A stretch of 64,000 bases of DNA from Idiomarina aminovorans. Its GTDB lineage: Bacteria; Pseudomonadota; Gammaproteobacteria; Enterobacterales; Alteromonadaceae. The DNA is taken from NCBI RefSeq assembly GCF_023155095.1, contig NZ_JAKNDA010000004.1, positions 210,469-274,468 of the forward strand, in the 5' to 3' direction. The translations under genes and the position numbers were made by a program. This document shows positions 44,829-54,676 of the stretch, in pieces. The number at the start of each line of letters is the position of its first letter. Within the stretch, counting starts at the first letter, position 1. The notes beneath the pieces were generated by a model, which was not told the DNA's origin, did no database searches, and saw only the letters and a list, made by a program, of their open reading frames with translations.

Positions 44829-47604
44829 CCGGACGTTGCCACTCTACTGGGTGCCCACAGACGAACCCCTGGACATAGTCTACACCCAGCTGAGTGAGCT
44901 TAATTCGGGCTTCATCACTCTCTACGCCAACCGCGCAAACTTCAATACCCAACACTTTAGCAATACGCACGCAACTATCTACCAGCTCAGCATCAACGGC
45001 ATCCACCAGCATATCCTGCACCCAAAAACGATTGACTTTAATTTGGGTTAATGGCAACTGCCGCAATAGTCGGAATGAATTGAAGCCAGTACCAAACTGA
45101 TCCAACGCGGTGCCAATGCCTACATCCCGCAGCTCTGTAAATAACCGGTACGTTTCATCAAAATATTTTTCGGCGTCCGGCTCTGCCACTTCAAATACCA
45201 GTTGTTCCGGTTGTAGTACAGACTGCTTAAGGATTTGCTCTACAAAGCGAATGAAGTCAATGTCCTCAAGACTTTGTGTGGACAAATTAATATGACAGCG
45301 CCAGGTACGATTTGCCTCGAATGGCTGCTCGTTAAAGTACTGAATAACTTCACGGACCAGCCAGCGATCGGCTTTCCCCATAACGCCTGCTCGCAGGGCT
45401 GCGCGCAGAAATTGTTGCGGTGCTATCGCTTCGTCCTTACCGCTACCGGGAAGTCGCAACAGCACTTCAAAACAATGTTTGTCTTCATCTTTTGACGCAC
45501 TGACAAGAGGCTGAGAGAACAACTTCCAGTCCTCTTCTCTTAACGCTTTTTTCAAGCGCGCTTCCCACTCCGTTTCGGCCTGCCCGACTAAACGCTTTTG
45601 ATCAGCTTCACTGTATGAGTGCACACGATAGTCACCCTCCTGCATAGCCAACTCAACCGCTTCGCGAGCCTGTCGCATTAAGGTGCTGGCAGCAACTCCT
45701 TCGTCGGTACTGTAAGAAATTCCCACATGGGTGGTAAGCTGGAAAATACGCTTCTCACTACTAAAGCGAAACTCACGACAAAATTGAACCAAACGATGCG
45801 CCTGAGCAAATGCCGCTTGCTCATCTTCATGGCTCAGTAGTGCAACTTCTGTTTCGCTGACCCGGGCAATTCGCCCGCTTTTTGTCGCTTTCTGCTGCAA
45901 TGATAATGTCAGTTGCAGTATTGCCTGATCGCGTGCATCAGAACCTACCTGATCAGCAATAACCTGCAAACCTGTCAGCCGAATAATGATAACGCTGACG
46001 TTTTTTTTCTTATCCAGCCTTTCCTGTAATAAGCGTCGAAATTCCCGTACATTTAACAACCCCGTTACCGCGTCATGGTGTGCCAAAAAATTAAGATGAA
46101 CTTCCGCTTCCATGCGCTTAGTAACATCGGCTATACGCCCGGTATTATCACTGAACAACTCAATATCCAGCCACACTTTACGGCCATCGAGCCGTTCAGT
46201 AGCAACCAGTTGGCGTGCGCCGTTAATTTTAAACCCTTGCGGCCAATGGGCCTGAATCTGTTCCAGTGAATGAGCCGCCAGAATGTTTATCATTTGCCGG
46301 TTAATTTGCTTGATACTGCCATCGGCATTGACCCGGAACCAGCCCTCGCCGGTTCGCCTTAGAAATCGCCATGAACGGCGTCTCAAAAATTTTCGGTTAC
46401 GCTCTAAGTTACTGATACGTCGTATCAACCGGCTGAGCCTATAGCGCTCCAGAGCCAATAAGAACATGGTGATTACCAGCGTGAGTCCGCTGTATAAAAG
46501 CAATCCGGAAAGCCCTTCCCAAATCGGATTATAACGAGGCGACACTAATAACCAGGCGGATAAAACAGTGAGCACCATCAATACCGTTTGCCATTTATGC
46601 CCAATAACCGGTTGTTTCTGCAGACTACGTCCGACAATAACTCCGCCCCAAAGTAATAGCGCGTTAATCTGCCAGGATATCAACGCGAGTTTCCAGGGCT
46701 CTGATAACCAAGGCAGCAAAATTGTCAGGGCTATCGCTGTCATCATTACCGAGTAGCCAATTCGGTTAAACCTCGATAATTTAAACCGGAAACGCGACCA
46801 TTCCCAGATAAACCAACTGAGCGCAACAATAAGAATTTGGCTTATATAGACGTTTAGGCCCGCAGCGACATCCGGTGAATAAGGGGTAAAATAAGTGCTC
46901 CAGATACCGCTGTGAAGTAGCAGACTCAACGTAAAAACTACTGTCATGACACCAAAAGAAACCAACAAACGACTGCCGAATAACCGCGCGGAAACAACGG
47001 CAGCCAGCGCCAGCAGAATCAAAATTCCCGCATTAACACCCAACGCGGTTTGTTGTTGCTGCAGGCGTAACTGTGAATCACCGGGTTGCCAGAAACTAAT
47101 GGAGGGCATTTGTTCCGGCCATTGCTGCACAGACACAGCCAACCAGACTATCTCATTAGCCGGCAAGGTAATTGGCAAAACATGCTCATGTGACAAATAC
47201 TGACGCTGTAATAACGGTGTAGAAAAAATACTGGTTTTACTGGTTGTGACCTGCCCCTGTTTATTGAGCAGATAAGCCCCCACATGTTTTAAATAGGGGT
47301 CACTGAATTTTAAATGGAAGGTAAGAGGTGCATTACTGCGATTAAATAACGGTACCACGCCCCAGACATTGGGACGTTCCCCGGCATAGTTATGGTCTTG
47401 CAGTTGCTGCGGACTCAACCAGCGTTGCGGTTCATTAATAGCGATGTTCTCAACGTTCAGTTCAGTATTCACAACCCGGTAGCTGAAATGCTCATTCAGC
47501 ATTAAACGAGTCGTTTGTCCGGAAACCGTCAAGGGTTTCTGACCCAGGGCAGGCTGAAACACACTACAAGCCAATACTAACCCGACGAACCAGAACTTAA
47601 ACAT
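44812..47604 (-). CDS. Membrane 7TMR-DISM protein with degenerate GGDEF and EAL domains
   Basis: A 930-residue inner-membrane protein: signal peptide (1-22), a DISMED2-like periplasmic domain (about 28-165), seven hydrophobic helices (about 190-390), a PAS-like region (about 405-500), a GGDEF domain (about 510-655) with SETEV at the active site (about 584), and an EAL domain (about 670-925). The EAL motifs are altered: EVLLRL, NLS, EVAEP, DQFGTG for DDFGTG, IKVN for IKxD and AVGVE for AEGVE. Both domains therefore look inactive, and it may bind cyclic di-GMP or a partner. The ATG overlaps the upstream small gene by 8 bases. Confidence 0.88.
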   Translation of the reverse strand: MFKFWFVGLVLACSVFQPALGQKPLTVSGQTTRLMLNEHFSYRVVNTELNVENIAINEPQRWLSPQQLQDHNYAGERPNVWGVVPLFNRSNAPLTFHLKFSDPYLKHVGAYLLNKQGQVTTSKTSIFSTPLLQRQYLSHEHVLPITLPANEIVWLAVSVQQWPEQMPSISFWQPGDSQLRLQQQQTALGVNAGILILLALAAVVSARLFGSRLLVSFGVMTVVFTLSLLLHSGIWSTYFTPYSPDVAAGLNVYISQILIVALSWFIWEWSRFRFKLSRFNRIGYSVMMTAIALTILLPWLSEPWKLALISWQINALLLWGGVIVGRSLQKQPVIGHKWQTVLMVLTVLSAWLLVSPRYNPIWEGLSGLLLYSGLTLVITMFLLALERYRLSRLIRRISNLERNRKFLRRRSWRFLRRTGEGWFRVNADGSIKQINRQMINILAAHSLEQIQAHWPQGFKINGARQLVATERLDGRKVWLDIELFSDNTGRIADVTKRMEAEVHLNFLAHHDAVTGLLNVREFRRLLQERLDKKKNVSVIIIRLTGLQVIADQVGSDARDQAILQLTLSLQQKATKSGRIARVSETEVALLSHEDEQAAFAQAHRLVQFCREFRFSSEKRIFQLTTHVGISYSTDEGVAASTLMRQAREAVELAMQEGDYRVHSYSEADQKRLVGQAETEWEARLKKALREEDWKLFSQPLVSASKDEDKHCFEVLLRLPGSGKDEAIAPQQFLRAALRAGVMGKADRWLVREVIQYFNEQPFEANRTWRCHINLSTQSLEDIDFIRFVEQILKQSVLQPEQLVFEVAEPDAEKYFDETYRLFTELRDVGIGTALDQFGTGFNSFRLLRQLPLTQIKVNRFWVQDMLVDAVDAELVDSCVRIAKVLGIEVCAVGVESDEARIKLTQLGVDYVQGFVCGHPVEWQRPEKQGG

Positions 47605-47857
47605 AGCCAAACTCCGCTAAACGCTCTTCGACTAGAGGCTCTGGCTCTTCTAATGCCTGCAGCCAAACGGCATCACAAATTTCAGAGTAAAACAGCAACC
47701 AGTGGCGCTGGTTTACACTTAAACGCCAACAAAACTGATCGGCGGCTTGTTCCTTTTCGCGGACAGTAGCACCAATACACTCGCAAAGCTCCTCAACCCA
47801 GAGCTCGAGTTCAGCTTCTGGTGGCGTACTTGTTAGCGTAATGATGTTGTCTTCCAT
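47597..47857 (-). CDS. Small DUF3630-like protein
   Basis: An 86-residue acidic cytoplasmic protein. The pattern HWLLFYSEICDAVWLQAL matches my memory of the DUF3630 family, which occurs in Alteromonadales and Vibrionales; function is unknown. It lies 9 bases after recQ, and its end overlaps the GGDEF/EAL gene start (ATGTTTAA), so the three form one operon. Confidence 0.8.
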   Translation of the reverse strand: MEDNIITLTSTPPEAELELWVEELCECIGATVREKEQAADQFCWRLSVNQRHWLLFYSEICDAVWLQALEEPEPLVEERLAEFGYV

Positions 47858-47866
47858 TGTTACTTT

Positions 47867-49711
47867 TTACCCATTAAATAATTGTCGCTCACTGGCTCCC
47901 GACAAAAAAGCCTCAACCGCTTGCATAAACTCACTACCATAACGTGCCAGCTTAACGTCCCCAACACCATTGATTTCTAACATATCTTTAGCTGTTGTCG
48001 GGTAGTGCACACACATTTCAACAAGTGCCGCATCACTAAAGACAACAAAGGGTGGCACCTGATCACGGTCAGCAATGTCTTTACGCAACTTGCGCAAACG
48101 CCGGAATAAAATTTTATTATAGTCGCCACGGTCAGTAATACGGGTTTTGGTGGCGGTTAACTCTATTCGCGGCTTGGCCAGCTCCAGTGGAATTTCGCCT
48201 TTCAAAACAGGACGCGCTGCGTCGGTAAGCTGAAGCGCAGCGAAACGCCGAATATCCTGCAGAATAAGGCCACGATGAATTAACTGCCGCAGTACCGAAA
48301 ACCAATGCTCCTGCGTTTCTGACTTACCCAGACCATAGGTACTCAACTGGTCGTGTCCAAGTTCCACAACACGTTGCGCTTTTGAACCACGCAGAACCTC
48401 CACCACGTGATTAATACCAAATTGCTGGCCAACCCGGTACACACAACTTAACGCTTTCTGAGCGTCCTCCAGCCCATCGTAACGCTGTGGTGGATCGAGG
48501 CACAAATCGCAGTTTCCACATTCTTTATCAGAATACTCATTAAAATAGTTTAACACCACTAACCGGCGGCAAGTCTGGGCCTCAGCCATGGCCTGCATAG
48601 CGGAGAACTTTTGCGCTTCAACCAACCGGCGTTGCTCGTTCTCCTGCTCTTCTATCATCCGGCGTATCCATTGCGCGTCGCGTGGGTCATAAAGCATTAA
48701 CGCCTCGGCTGGCAGGCCATCACGTCCGGCACGACCGGTTTCCTGATAGTAAGACTCGACACTGCGGGGGATATCAAAATGAATGACAAAGCGAATATTA
48801 GGCTTATTGATACCCATACCAAAGGCAACGGTGGCAACCACCACATCGATATCGTCGCGCAGAAACTGGCGTAAGGTGCTTTCTTTTACCTGATGTTCAA
48901 TTCCGGCGTGATAAGGCGCTGCACGCACGCCGGCTTGTTGCAGACTCTCCGAGAGTTCTTCGGTCTTTTTGCGACTGCCACAGTATATGATACCGGCAGC
49001 ACCTTTTTGCTTTTTAACATAGTCACGCACCTGCTTTAGCGGCTTATACTTTTCCTGCACCACATAACGAATATTGGGGCGGTCAAAAGAGCTTCGGTGC
49101 ACCAAAGGCTCACGCAGGCAAAGCCGCTCAATAATATCGTGTTGTGTCGCCGAGTCTGCTGTTGCGGTTAATGCCATAAAGGACACATTGGGCAGGTAAT
49201 TACGCAGCACACCCAGCTTTCCGTATTCAGGCCGGAAGTCATGACCCCATTGACTAATACAATGTGCTTCGTCCACCGCAATAAAGTTGAGTTTTAATGA
49301 TTGCAGGCGTTCAATAAAAGTCGGCTGCAAAACTCGCTCGGGACTCACGTACAACAATTTGATATCGCCGCTTTGCAGGCCTTGCATGGTTGCCATAGAT
49401 TCTTGCGATGACACGCCTGAATGCAATGTTGCCGCTGAAATATCCAACGCTTTAAGCGCTTCCACCTGGTCCTGCATTAGCGACAGCAGCGGCGAGATGA
49501 CCAGAGTAAGTCCTTCGCCACAAATAGCCGGCAACTGGTAGCAGAGCGATTTTCCGCCGCCAGTTGGCATCAGCACCAGAGTATCACGCCCCTGCATCGC
49601 GGCCTGCATAATATCTTGCTGACCATCGCGGAACTGATGGTAGCCAAAAGTAGACTCAAGCTGCTGCTGAAGTGGATCGAATTGTGTTTTTTCGGCGGTA
49701 CTGCTTTGCAT
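47867..49711 (-). CDS. recQ: ATP-dependent DNA helicase RecQ
   Basis: RecQ unwinds DNA 3' to 5' in recombination and fork repair, with RecJ and SSB. The 614-residue protein has motif I MPTGGGKSLCYQLPA, motif II VDEAHCISQWGHDFRPEYG, the helicase C-terminal half with DIPRSVESYYQETGRAGRDG, a zinc cluster (CRRL...KECGNCDLC), the RQC domain and a C-terminal HRDC domain (IADRDQVPPFVVFSDAAL). Length is standard. It is divergent from yigI and leads a small operon. Confidence 0.97.
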   Translation of the reverse strand: MQSSTAEKTQFDPLQQQLESTFGYHQFRDGQQDIMQAAMQGRDTLVLMPTGGGKSLCYQLPAICGEGLTLVISPLLSLMQDQVEALKALDISAATLHSGVSSQESMATMQGLQSGDIKLLYVSPERVLQPTFIERLQSLKLNFIAVDEAHCISQWGHDFRPEYGKLGVLRNYLPNVSFMALTATADSATQHDIIERLCLREPLVHRSSFDRPNIRYVVQEKYKPLKQVRDYVKKQKGAAGIIYCGSRKKTEELSESLQQAGVRAAPYHAGIEHQVKESTLRQFLRDDIDVVVATVAFGMGINKPNIRFVIHFDIPRSVESYYQETGRAGRDGLPAEALMLYDPRDAQWIRRMIEEQENEQRRLVEAQKFSAMQAMAEAQTCRRLVVLNYFNEYSDKECGNCDLCLDPPQRYDGLEDAQKALSCVYRVGQQFGINHVVEVLRGSKAQRVVELGHDQLSTYGLGKSETQEHWFSVLRQLIHRGLILQDIRRFAALQLTDAARPVLKGEIPLELAKPRIELTATKTRITDRGDYNKILFRRLRKLRKDIADRDQVPPFVVFSDAALVEMCVHYPTTAKDMLEINGVGDVKLARYGSEFMQAVEAFLSGASERQLFNG

Positions 49712-49771
49712 GGTTATATTGACTTCCCGAGTAACATGCTCTTATTGTAAGCGTCCTATTCGCTAATCACC

Positions 49772-50236
49772 ATGCCGAAAATGAATACACAAACAATACT
49801 GACAAAAGTTTCCGAATTTATGAACACTCAGGTTCCGTTCCAGGCACTGCTTGGTCTGGAAATTACGGAGTTTAGCCCTGACCGTGGTGAAATTCGATTT
49901 AAATGGCAGGATCAGCTACTGGGTAATGTGCCACAACGCATTTTACATGGCGGGGTTACTGCTACGGCACTGGATACCGCCGGCGGCCTGGTCGCTATTG
50001 CCGGCATGGTCGACAGGCTGGAGGCACCATCCGAAGCTTATTTAATGGAGCGTCTAAGCCGTTGTGGTACCATTGACCTTAGGGTTGATTACCTCCGTCC
50101 CGGCCGCGGTACTGAATTCATTGCCAGCGCAACCATTATTCGTTCAGGCAACAAAGTGGCGGTAGCGCGTATGGAGCTACATAACCAAGACGGCACGCAC
50201 ATAGCGTTCGGCACCGGGACTTACCTGGTCGGTTAG
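49772..50236 (+). CDS. yigI: Hotdog-fold thioesterase, YigI-like
   Basis: A 154-residue acyl-CoA thioesterase of the PaaI/YigI hotdog family. Visible are FQALLGLEITEF, the LHGGVTATALDTAGG catalytic region and LRVDYLRPGRGTEF. The recQ/yigI/rarD neighbourhood also occurs in E. coli, which supports the name. A second ATG at 49781 is possible, and no clear ribosome site decides between them. rarD follows 24 bases later in the same direction. Confidence 0.88.
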   Translation: MPKMNTQTILTKVSEFMNTQVPFQALLGLEITEFSPDRGEIRFKWQDQLLGNVPQRILHGGVTATALDTAGGLVAIAGMVDRLEAPSEAYLMERLSRCGTIDLRVDYLRPGRGTEFIASATIIRSGNKVAVARMELHNQDGTHIAFGTGTYLVG

Positions 50237-50260
50237 CGCAGATAAAATAAGGATTCTACT

Positions 50261-51196
50261 ATGTCCGATGAAGCAGTCCGGACGCGACATGGCGTTTTTT
50301 TCGCGCTTGCTGCCTATACCTTTTGGGGCATTGCACCGGTTTATTTCAAACTGGTAAAGCAGGTGCCTGCATTAGAGATACTCTCCCACCGAATTATCTG
50401 GGCCTTCTTAATGGTGTTTGTACTGATAGTTGCTATGAAGCGACTGAATCGTATTCGCCCCATTTTGAAAAGCCGCAAAATGATGCTGCGTCTTACTTTT
50501 GCCACCTGCCTATTAGGCGGTAACTGGTTTTTATTTATTTGGGCGGTGAACAGCGACCATATGCTGGATGCCAGCCTCGGCTACTACATTAACCCACTCC
50601 TGAATGTAGCGATTGGTATGGCCTTTTTTGCCGAGCGTATGCGTCGGCTGCAATTGGTTGCCATTGGTATGGCGGTAGTCGGCGTTTCCATTCAGATTGT
50701 TACCTTTGGCGCTGTGCCCTGGGTTGCACTGGGTCTAGCGTCCAGCTTTGCCATTTATGGCGCTATTCGTAAACGTCTGCTGGTGGATTCCATTAGCGGG
50801 TTATGGCTGGAAACGACTATTCTGTTACCGGTCATGCTGATTTACTTATTTGGCTTTGCGGAATCAGCCAGTAGTGATTTAACCGCTAACCCATGGACGC
50901 TAAACCTATTACTGCTTGCAGCCGGGCTGGTAACCACCATTCCATTGCTGTGTTTTACTGCAGCAGCACAACGGTTACGTTACGCGACATTGGGCTTTTT
51001 CCAGTACATAGCACCCACGCTAATGTTTACGCTTGCGGTAGCAGTTTACGGTGAGCCTTTAGAAGAAAGTAAGCTGGTCACTTTCATTATTATCTGGAGT
51101 GCGCTGGCACTGTACAGTTTCGATTCTATGCTACAGCGCCAGCGTGATCGTAAAGCGAAGAAAAAGTTAGCTTCAGCTGAGGCTGGCATCCATTGA
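50261..51196 (+). CDS. rarD: RarD (EamA-family membrane transporter)
   Basis: A 311-residue membrane protein with about ten helices in two EamA halves. The RarD start (GVFFALAAYTFWGIAPVYFKL) and the ILSHRIIWAF, LLGGNWFLFIWAVNSDHMLDASLGYYINPL and GFFQYIAPTLMF stretches are typical. E. coli rarD was linked to chloramphenicol sensitivity; substrate is unknown. An AAGGA site precedes the ATG. Its end overlaps the convergent osmC-family gene by 24 bases. Confidence 0.94.
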   Translation: MSDEAVRTRHGVFFALAAYTFWGIAPVYFKLVKQVPALEILSHRIIWAFLMVFVLIVAMKRLNRIRPILKSRKMMLRLTFATCLLGGNWFLFIWAVNSDHMLDASLGYYINPLLNVAIGMAFFAERMRRLQLVAIGMAVVGVSIQIVTFGAVPWVALGLASSFAIYGAIRKRLLVDSISGLWLETTILLPVMLIYLFGFAESASSDLTANPWTLNLLLLAAGLVTTIPLLCFTAAAQRLRYATLGFFQYIAPTLMFTLAVAVYGEPLEESKLVTFIIIWSALALYSFDSMLQRQRDRKAKKKLASAEAGIH

Positions 51197-51595
51197 AATG
51201 TCAGCGTTGAGCACTTTGCTGACAGGGCAGCCTTCTTTGGCTTTTTCTGCCAGTTTCTGGAATGTGTTCTCTTCAATATCCGGAATGCTGGCTTTAACCG
51301 TTAAATGAATTTTAGCAATGCTGAAGCCATCGCCCTCTTCTTCTAAAGAGACCTCAGCTTTAGCGTCAATGCTGTCGGGCTCATAGCCTGACTCACCCAG
51401 CATCAACGAAAACGCCATGGCGTAACAGCCAGCGTGCGCCGAACCCAAAAGCTCTTCAGGGTTGGTGCCTTTACCGTCTTCAAACCGACTTTTAAAGGAG
51501 TACTGAGTACTATCTAAAACACCACTATTGGTTGATAAAACGCCTGAACCTTCTTTAATACTGCCTTTCCACTGTGCATTTGCCGTGCGTTTCAT
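51173..51595 (-). CDS. osmC: OsmC-family peroxiredoxin
   Basis: A 140-residue thiol-dependent hydroperoxide reductase. The two redox cysteines are Cys57 (SAHAGCYAMA) and Cys123 (EGCPVSK), in the positions expected for OsmC itself. OsmC reduces organic hydroperoxides under osmotic or oxidative stress. Monocistronic; its 3' end overlaps rarD on the other strand by 24 bases. Confidence 0.93.
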   Translation of the reverse strand: MKRTANAQWKGSIKEGSGVLSTNSGVLDSTQYSFKSRFEDGKGTNPEELLGSAHAGCYAMAFSLMLGESGYEPDSIDAKAEVSLEEEGDGFSIAKIHLTVKASIPDIEENTFQKLAEKAKEGCPVSKVLNADISMDASLS

Positions 51596-51670
51596 AAAAT
51601 GCCTCCGACATTGTCTGTATGTACCTTAAACATAGTCGATAAACGCAATTTTTGATCAACAATTTACACT

Positions 51671-53842
51671 TCAGAAAACGGGATCCAGGCGCGCATAACC
51701 AACCACCAGCCACTTGCTGCCAACATTATCGAAATTAATCTGAATTCTGGATTGCGGACCGGTACCTTCATAATTCAGCACGGTACCCTCGCCAAACTTT
51801 GGATGCCTAACGCGTTGTCCAAGTGAATAACCGGTTTGCTCAAAGGCTTCATGGCTGGCGGCATTATTGAACCGGCCGTAACTGGCAGGCTTTTCAACTT
51901 TGGTTTGCAACCGAACCTCATGCAGAGTGTCCGCGGGAATTTCACCGATAAAACGACTCACCTTGTGAAACAGTTCCTGACCATAAATTCGGCGCTGCTC
52001 AGCGTAAGTCATCACTAATTTTTGCATTGCACGAGTCATGCCTACGTAACAAAGCCGGCGTTCTTCCTCCAGCCTTCCCGGCTCATCCATCGACTGCTGC
52101 GACGGAAACAAACCTTCTTCCACACCGGTCATAAACACCAACGGAAATTCCAGGCCTTTGGCACTATGCAGGGTCATTAACTGCACCGCGTCCTGATACT
52201 CGTCAGCTTGCTCTTCACCGGCTTCAAGCGAGGCGTGCGCAAGAAAAGCATTCAGTGGTGTCATGTCTTCTTCTGCATCGTCCAGAGTAAAGTTTTCACA
52301 AGCAGTAACCAGCTCCTTTAAGTTTTCCACTCGGGTTTCGGCCTTCTCACCTTTTTCCGCTTCGTACATGGCCATCAGGCCGCTTTTCTTAATCACTTCG
52401 TCGCTCAGGCGGCCTAACGAAAACTCTTCGGTTTCGTCGTCTAAATTTTCGATAAAATCCAGAAACGAGCCCACGGCATTGCGTGCCCGACCGGCCAATT
52501 GCTTTTCGTTAACCATATATTTTGACGCCTGCCATAAAGACTCGCTGCGTTCACGAGCGGCCTGGCGGATCATATCCATGGTGCGGTTACCGATACCCCG
52601 GGTCGGAGTATTTATTACTCGTTCAATGGCGGCGTCATCATCACGGTTACCCAAAATTCGCAGGTAAGCCAGTGCGTCTTTTATTTCCTGGCGGTCGAAG
52701 AAGCGTAAGCCGCCATAAATACGGTAGGGGACGCGCGCATGTAGGAAAGCTTCTTCTAAAATACGCGACTGTGCATTACTTCGGTACAAAATAGCGGTAT
52801 CTTGCAATGAACCACCCTGATCTCGCCATTCTTCAATACGCGCCACAATATAGCGGGCTTCGTCCATTTCATTGAAGCCTGCATACAGACTAATCAGCTC
52901 ACCGTCGTTGCCATCGGTCCATAAATCCTTACCCAAACGCCCTGAGTTATTCGAAATAACCGAGTTCGCAGCCTGCAAAATGGTATTGGTGGAACGGTAG
53001 TTTTGCTCCAGACGAATGGTTTCAGAGCCTTCAAAATCTGACAAAAACTGATGAATATTCTCGACTTTAGCACCACGCCAGCCATAAATAGACTGGTCAT
53101 CGTCACCGACAATGGTCACACTGTTTTGCTCACCGGCTAACAGCCGAACCCAGGCGTACTGAATGGAGTTGGTGTCCTGAAATTCGTCGACCAGAATATG
53201 CCGGAAACGGTTTTGGTAATGCTCGCGGACAATACGGTTATTGCGCAGCAATTCATGCGCGCGCAGCAACAATTCCGCAAAGTCGACCAAACCAGCCCGG
53301 TCACAACTCTCCTGATACAGGGTATAAATCTCTTTTAAGGTCTGTTCGGTAGGGTCATAGGTTTCAATGTGCCGCGGACGCAAACCTTCATCTTTCTTGC
53401 CGTTGATGTACCACTGCGCTTGCTTGGCGGGCCAGCGTTTATCATCCAGGTTTAAACTCTTAATTAAACGTTTAACTAACCGTTGCTGGTCGTCACTGTC
53501 AATAATCTGAAAGTTTTGCGGCAGTCCCACATCCATATAATGAGCGCGTAACAGGCGATGTGCCAGACCATGGAAGGTACCAATCCACATGCCGCGCACC
53601 GAACTGCCCACCAGCTGTTCAACCCGCCCGCGCATTTCAGCCGCCGCTTTATTGGTAAAAGTAACAGCCAAAATACTAAAGGGCGAATATTGCCGCTCCT
53701 GAATAAGCCAGGCAATGCGATGCACTAACACCCGGGTTTTACCACTACCAGCCCCCGCCAGAACCAGCATATGACCGTCGGTTGCGGACACGGCTTGCTG
53801 CTGTCGTTCGTTTAAATCTGCCAGAAGCGGGTGTGTACTCAT
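51671..53842 (-). CDS. uvrD: DNA helicase II UvrD
   Basis: UvrD removes the nicked strand in nucleotide-excision and mismatch repair and dismantles RecA filaments. The 723-residue SF1A helicase has LNERQQQAV, Walker A GAGSGKT (30-36), motif II VDEFQDTN, motif VI-type YVGMTRAMQKL and the C-terminal UvrD tail region FNNAASHEAF...VRHPKFGEGTVLNYEG. A LexA box lies 64-83 bases upstream, so SOS induction is likely. Confidence 0.97.
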   Translation of the reverse strand: MSTHPLLADLNERQQQAVSATDGHMLVLAGAGSGKTRVLVHRIAWLIQERQYSPFSILAVTFTNKAAAEMRGRVEQLVGSSVRGMWIGTFHGLAHRLLRAHYMDVGLPQNFQIIDSDDQQRLVKRLIKSLNLDDKRWPAKQAQWYINGKKDEGLRPRHIETYDPTEQTLKEIYTLYQESCDRAGLVDFAELLLRAHELLRNNRIVREHYQNRFRHILVDEFQDTNSIQYAWVRLLAGEQNSVTIVGDDDQSIYGWRGAKVENIHQFLSDFEGSETIRLEQNYRSTNTILQAANSVISNNSGRLGKDLWTDGNDGELISLYAGFNEMDEARYIVARIEEWRDQGGSLQDTAILYRSNAQSRILEEAFLHARVPYRIYGGLRFFDRQEIKDALAYLRILGNRDDDAAIERVINTPTRGIGNRTMDMIRQAARERSESLWQASKYMVNEKQLAGRARNAVGSFLDFIENLDDETEEFSLGRLSDEVIKKSGLMAMYEAEKGEKAETRVENLKELVTACENFTLDDAEEDMTPLNAFLAHASLEAGEEQADEYQDAVQLMTLHSAKGLEFPLVFMTGVEEGLFPSQQSMDEPGRLEEERRLCYVGMTRAMQKLVMTYAEQRRIYGQELFHKVSRFIGEIPADTLHEVRLQTKVEKPASYGRFNNAASHEAFEQTGYSLGQRVRHPKFGEGTVLNYEGTGPQSRIQINFDNVGSKWLVVGYARLDPVF

Positions 53843-53905
53843 CTGTGGTCACCTAACTCATTATTGGGAACTGTGTTGCGTTATTGCGCCAGTGTAATAG
53901 TGCAT

Positions 53906-53925
53906 CACTGTATAAGCAACCAGTA
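53906..53925. promoter_or_regulatory. LexA (SOS) box upstream of uvrD
   Basis: CACTGTATAAGCAACCAGTA matches the consensus TACTGTATATATATACAGTA at 14 of 20 positions, with CTG and CAG in the right places 10 bases apart. uvrD is a classical SOS gene in related bacteria. Confidence 0.7.
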
Positions 53926-53939
53926 GTTATTTGTGTGCT

Positions 53940-54650
53940 TTAATCCAATAACAGCTGTTGCAGCTGATAAAGGTTGTGCAGGGTAACGGTTGGCAATACC
54001 GACAAGTGCTCTTTAGTTCCAAGACCCGATGTCAGCCAGGCCGACTGCCAACCATGACGCTGTGCGCCAAGGATATCCGAATAAGGGTGGTCGCCAACGT
54101 GCAGAAATTCATACGGCTCTAACCCGGGTATTTGCTGATGGGCGGCAGCAAACATATCAGGTAAAGGCTTACCGCGAATGCCGTCGCCGGGCTGAATAAC
54201 CCGGTCGAAATATTGAGCCAGACCAATTTTATCGGCATTAACATTGCCATTGCTAAGTGCTATTAGTTTGTATTGCTGCGACAGAGCCTCCAGCAAGTTT
54301 ATGCTTTCTTGTGGCACTTCAAAGTTACTGCGTTCAGACAAGAACACATCCATGATGGTGTTCGCTGCCCGCGCCGAATTATCAACACCGAATTTTTTTA
54401 ATCCCAATTCCAGAGACTTTAAACGCAGCTTGGTCATGTCACTGGCGAGAGTTTCATCGGCACGACTAACCTCCTCACGGAAGCGCCGCCAGTGGTGCAT
54501 ATCCCACTCTGCGGTTTGCGGGTAGTGCTCAGCGATATAGTTATGGGCGACTTCTTCCGTACGCTGAATAACCGGCACGTTGTCATAAAGCGTGTCGTCT
54601 AAATCAAAACTGATGACTTTGGGTACATGCCAACGGCGATGAAACTGCAT
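53940..54650 (-). CDS. yigB: HAD phosphatase, YigB-type
   Basis: A 236-residue haloacid-dehalogenase hydrolase. Motif I is SFDLDDTLYDN (Asp16, Asp18), motif II is ALSNGN, and motif IV is HVGDHPYSDILGA. The xerC/uvrD neighbourhood and N-terminus match E. coli YigB, which dephosphorylates a riboflavin-pathway intermediate (5-amino-6-(5-phosphoribitylamino)uracil). Substrate here is inferred from synteny. It lies 26 bases after xerC on the same strand. Confidence 0.9.
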   Translation of the reverse strand: MQFHRRWHVPKVISFDLDDTLYDNVPVIQRTEEVAHNYIAEHYPQTAEWDMHHWRRFREEVSRADETLASDMTKLRLKSLELGLKKFGVDNSARAANTIMDVFLSERSNFEVPQESINLLEALSQQYKLIALSNGNVNADKIGLAQYFDRVIQPGDGIRGKPLPDMFAAAHQQIPGLEPYEFLHVGDHPYSDILGAQRHGWQSAWLTSGLGTKEHLSVLPTVTLHNLYQLQQLLLD

Positions 54651-54676
54651 AAAGCGTTACTCTTATTGGGTTAAAT

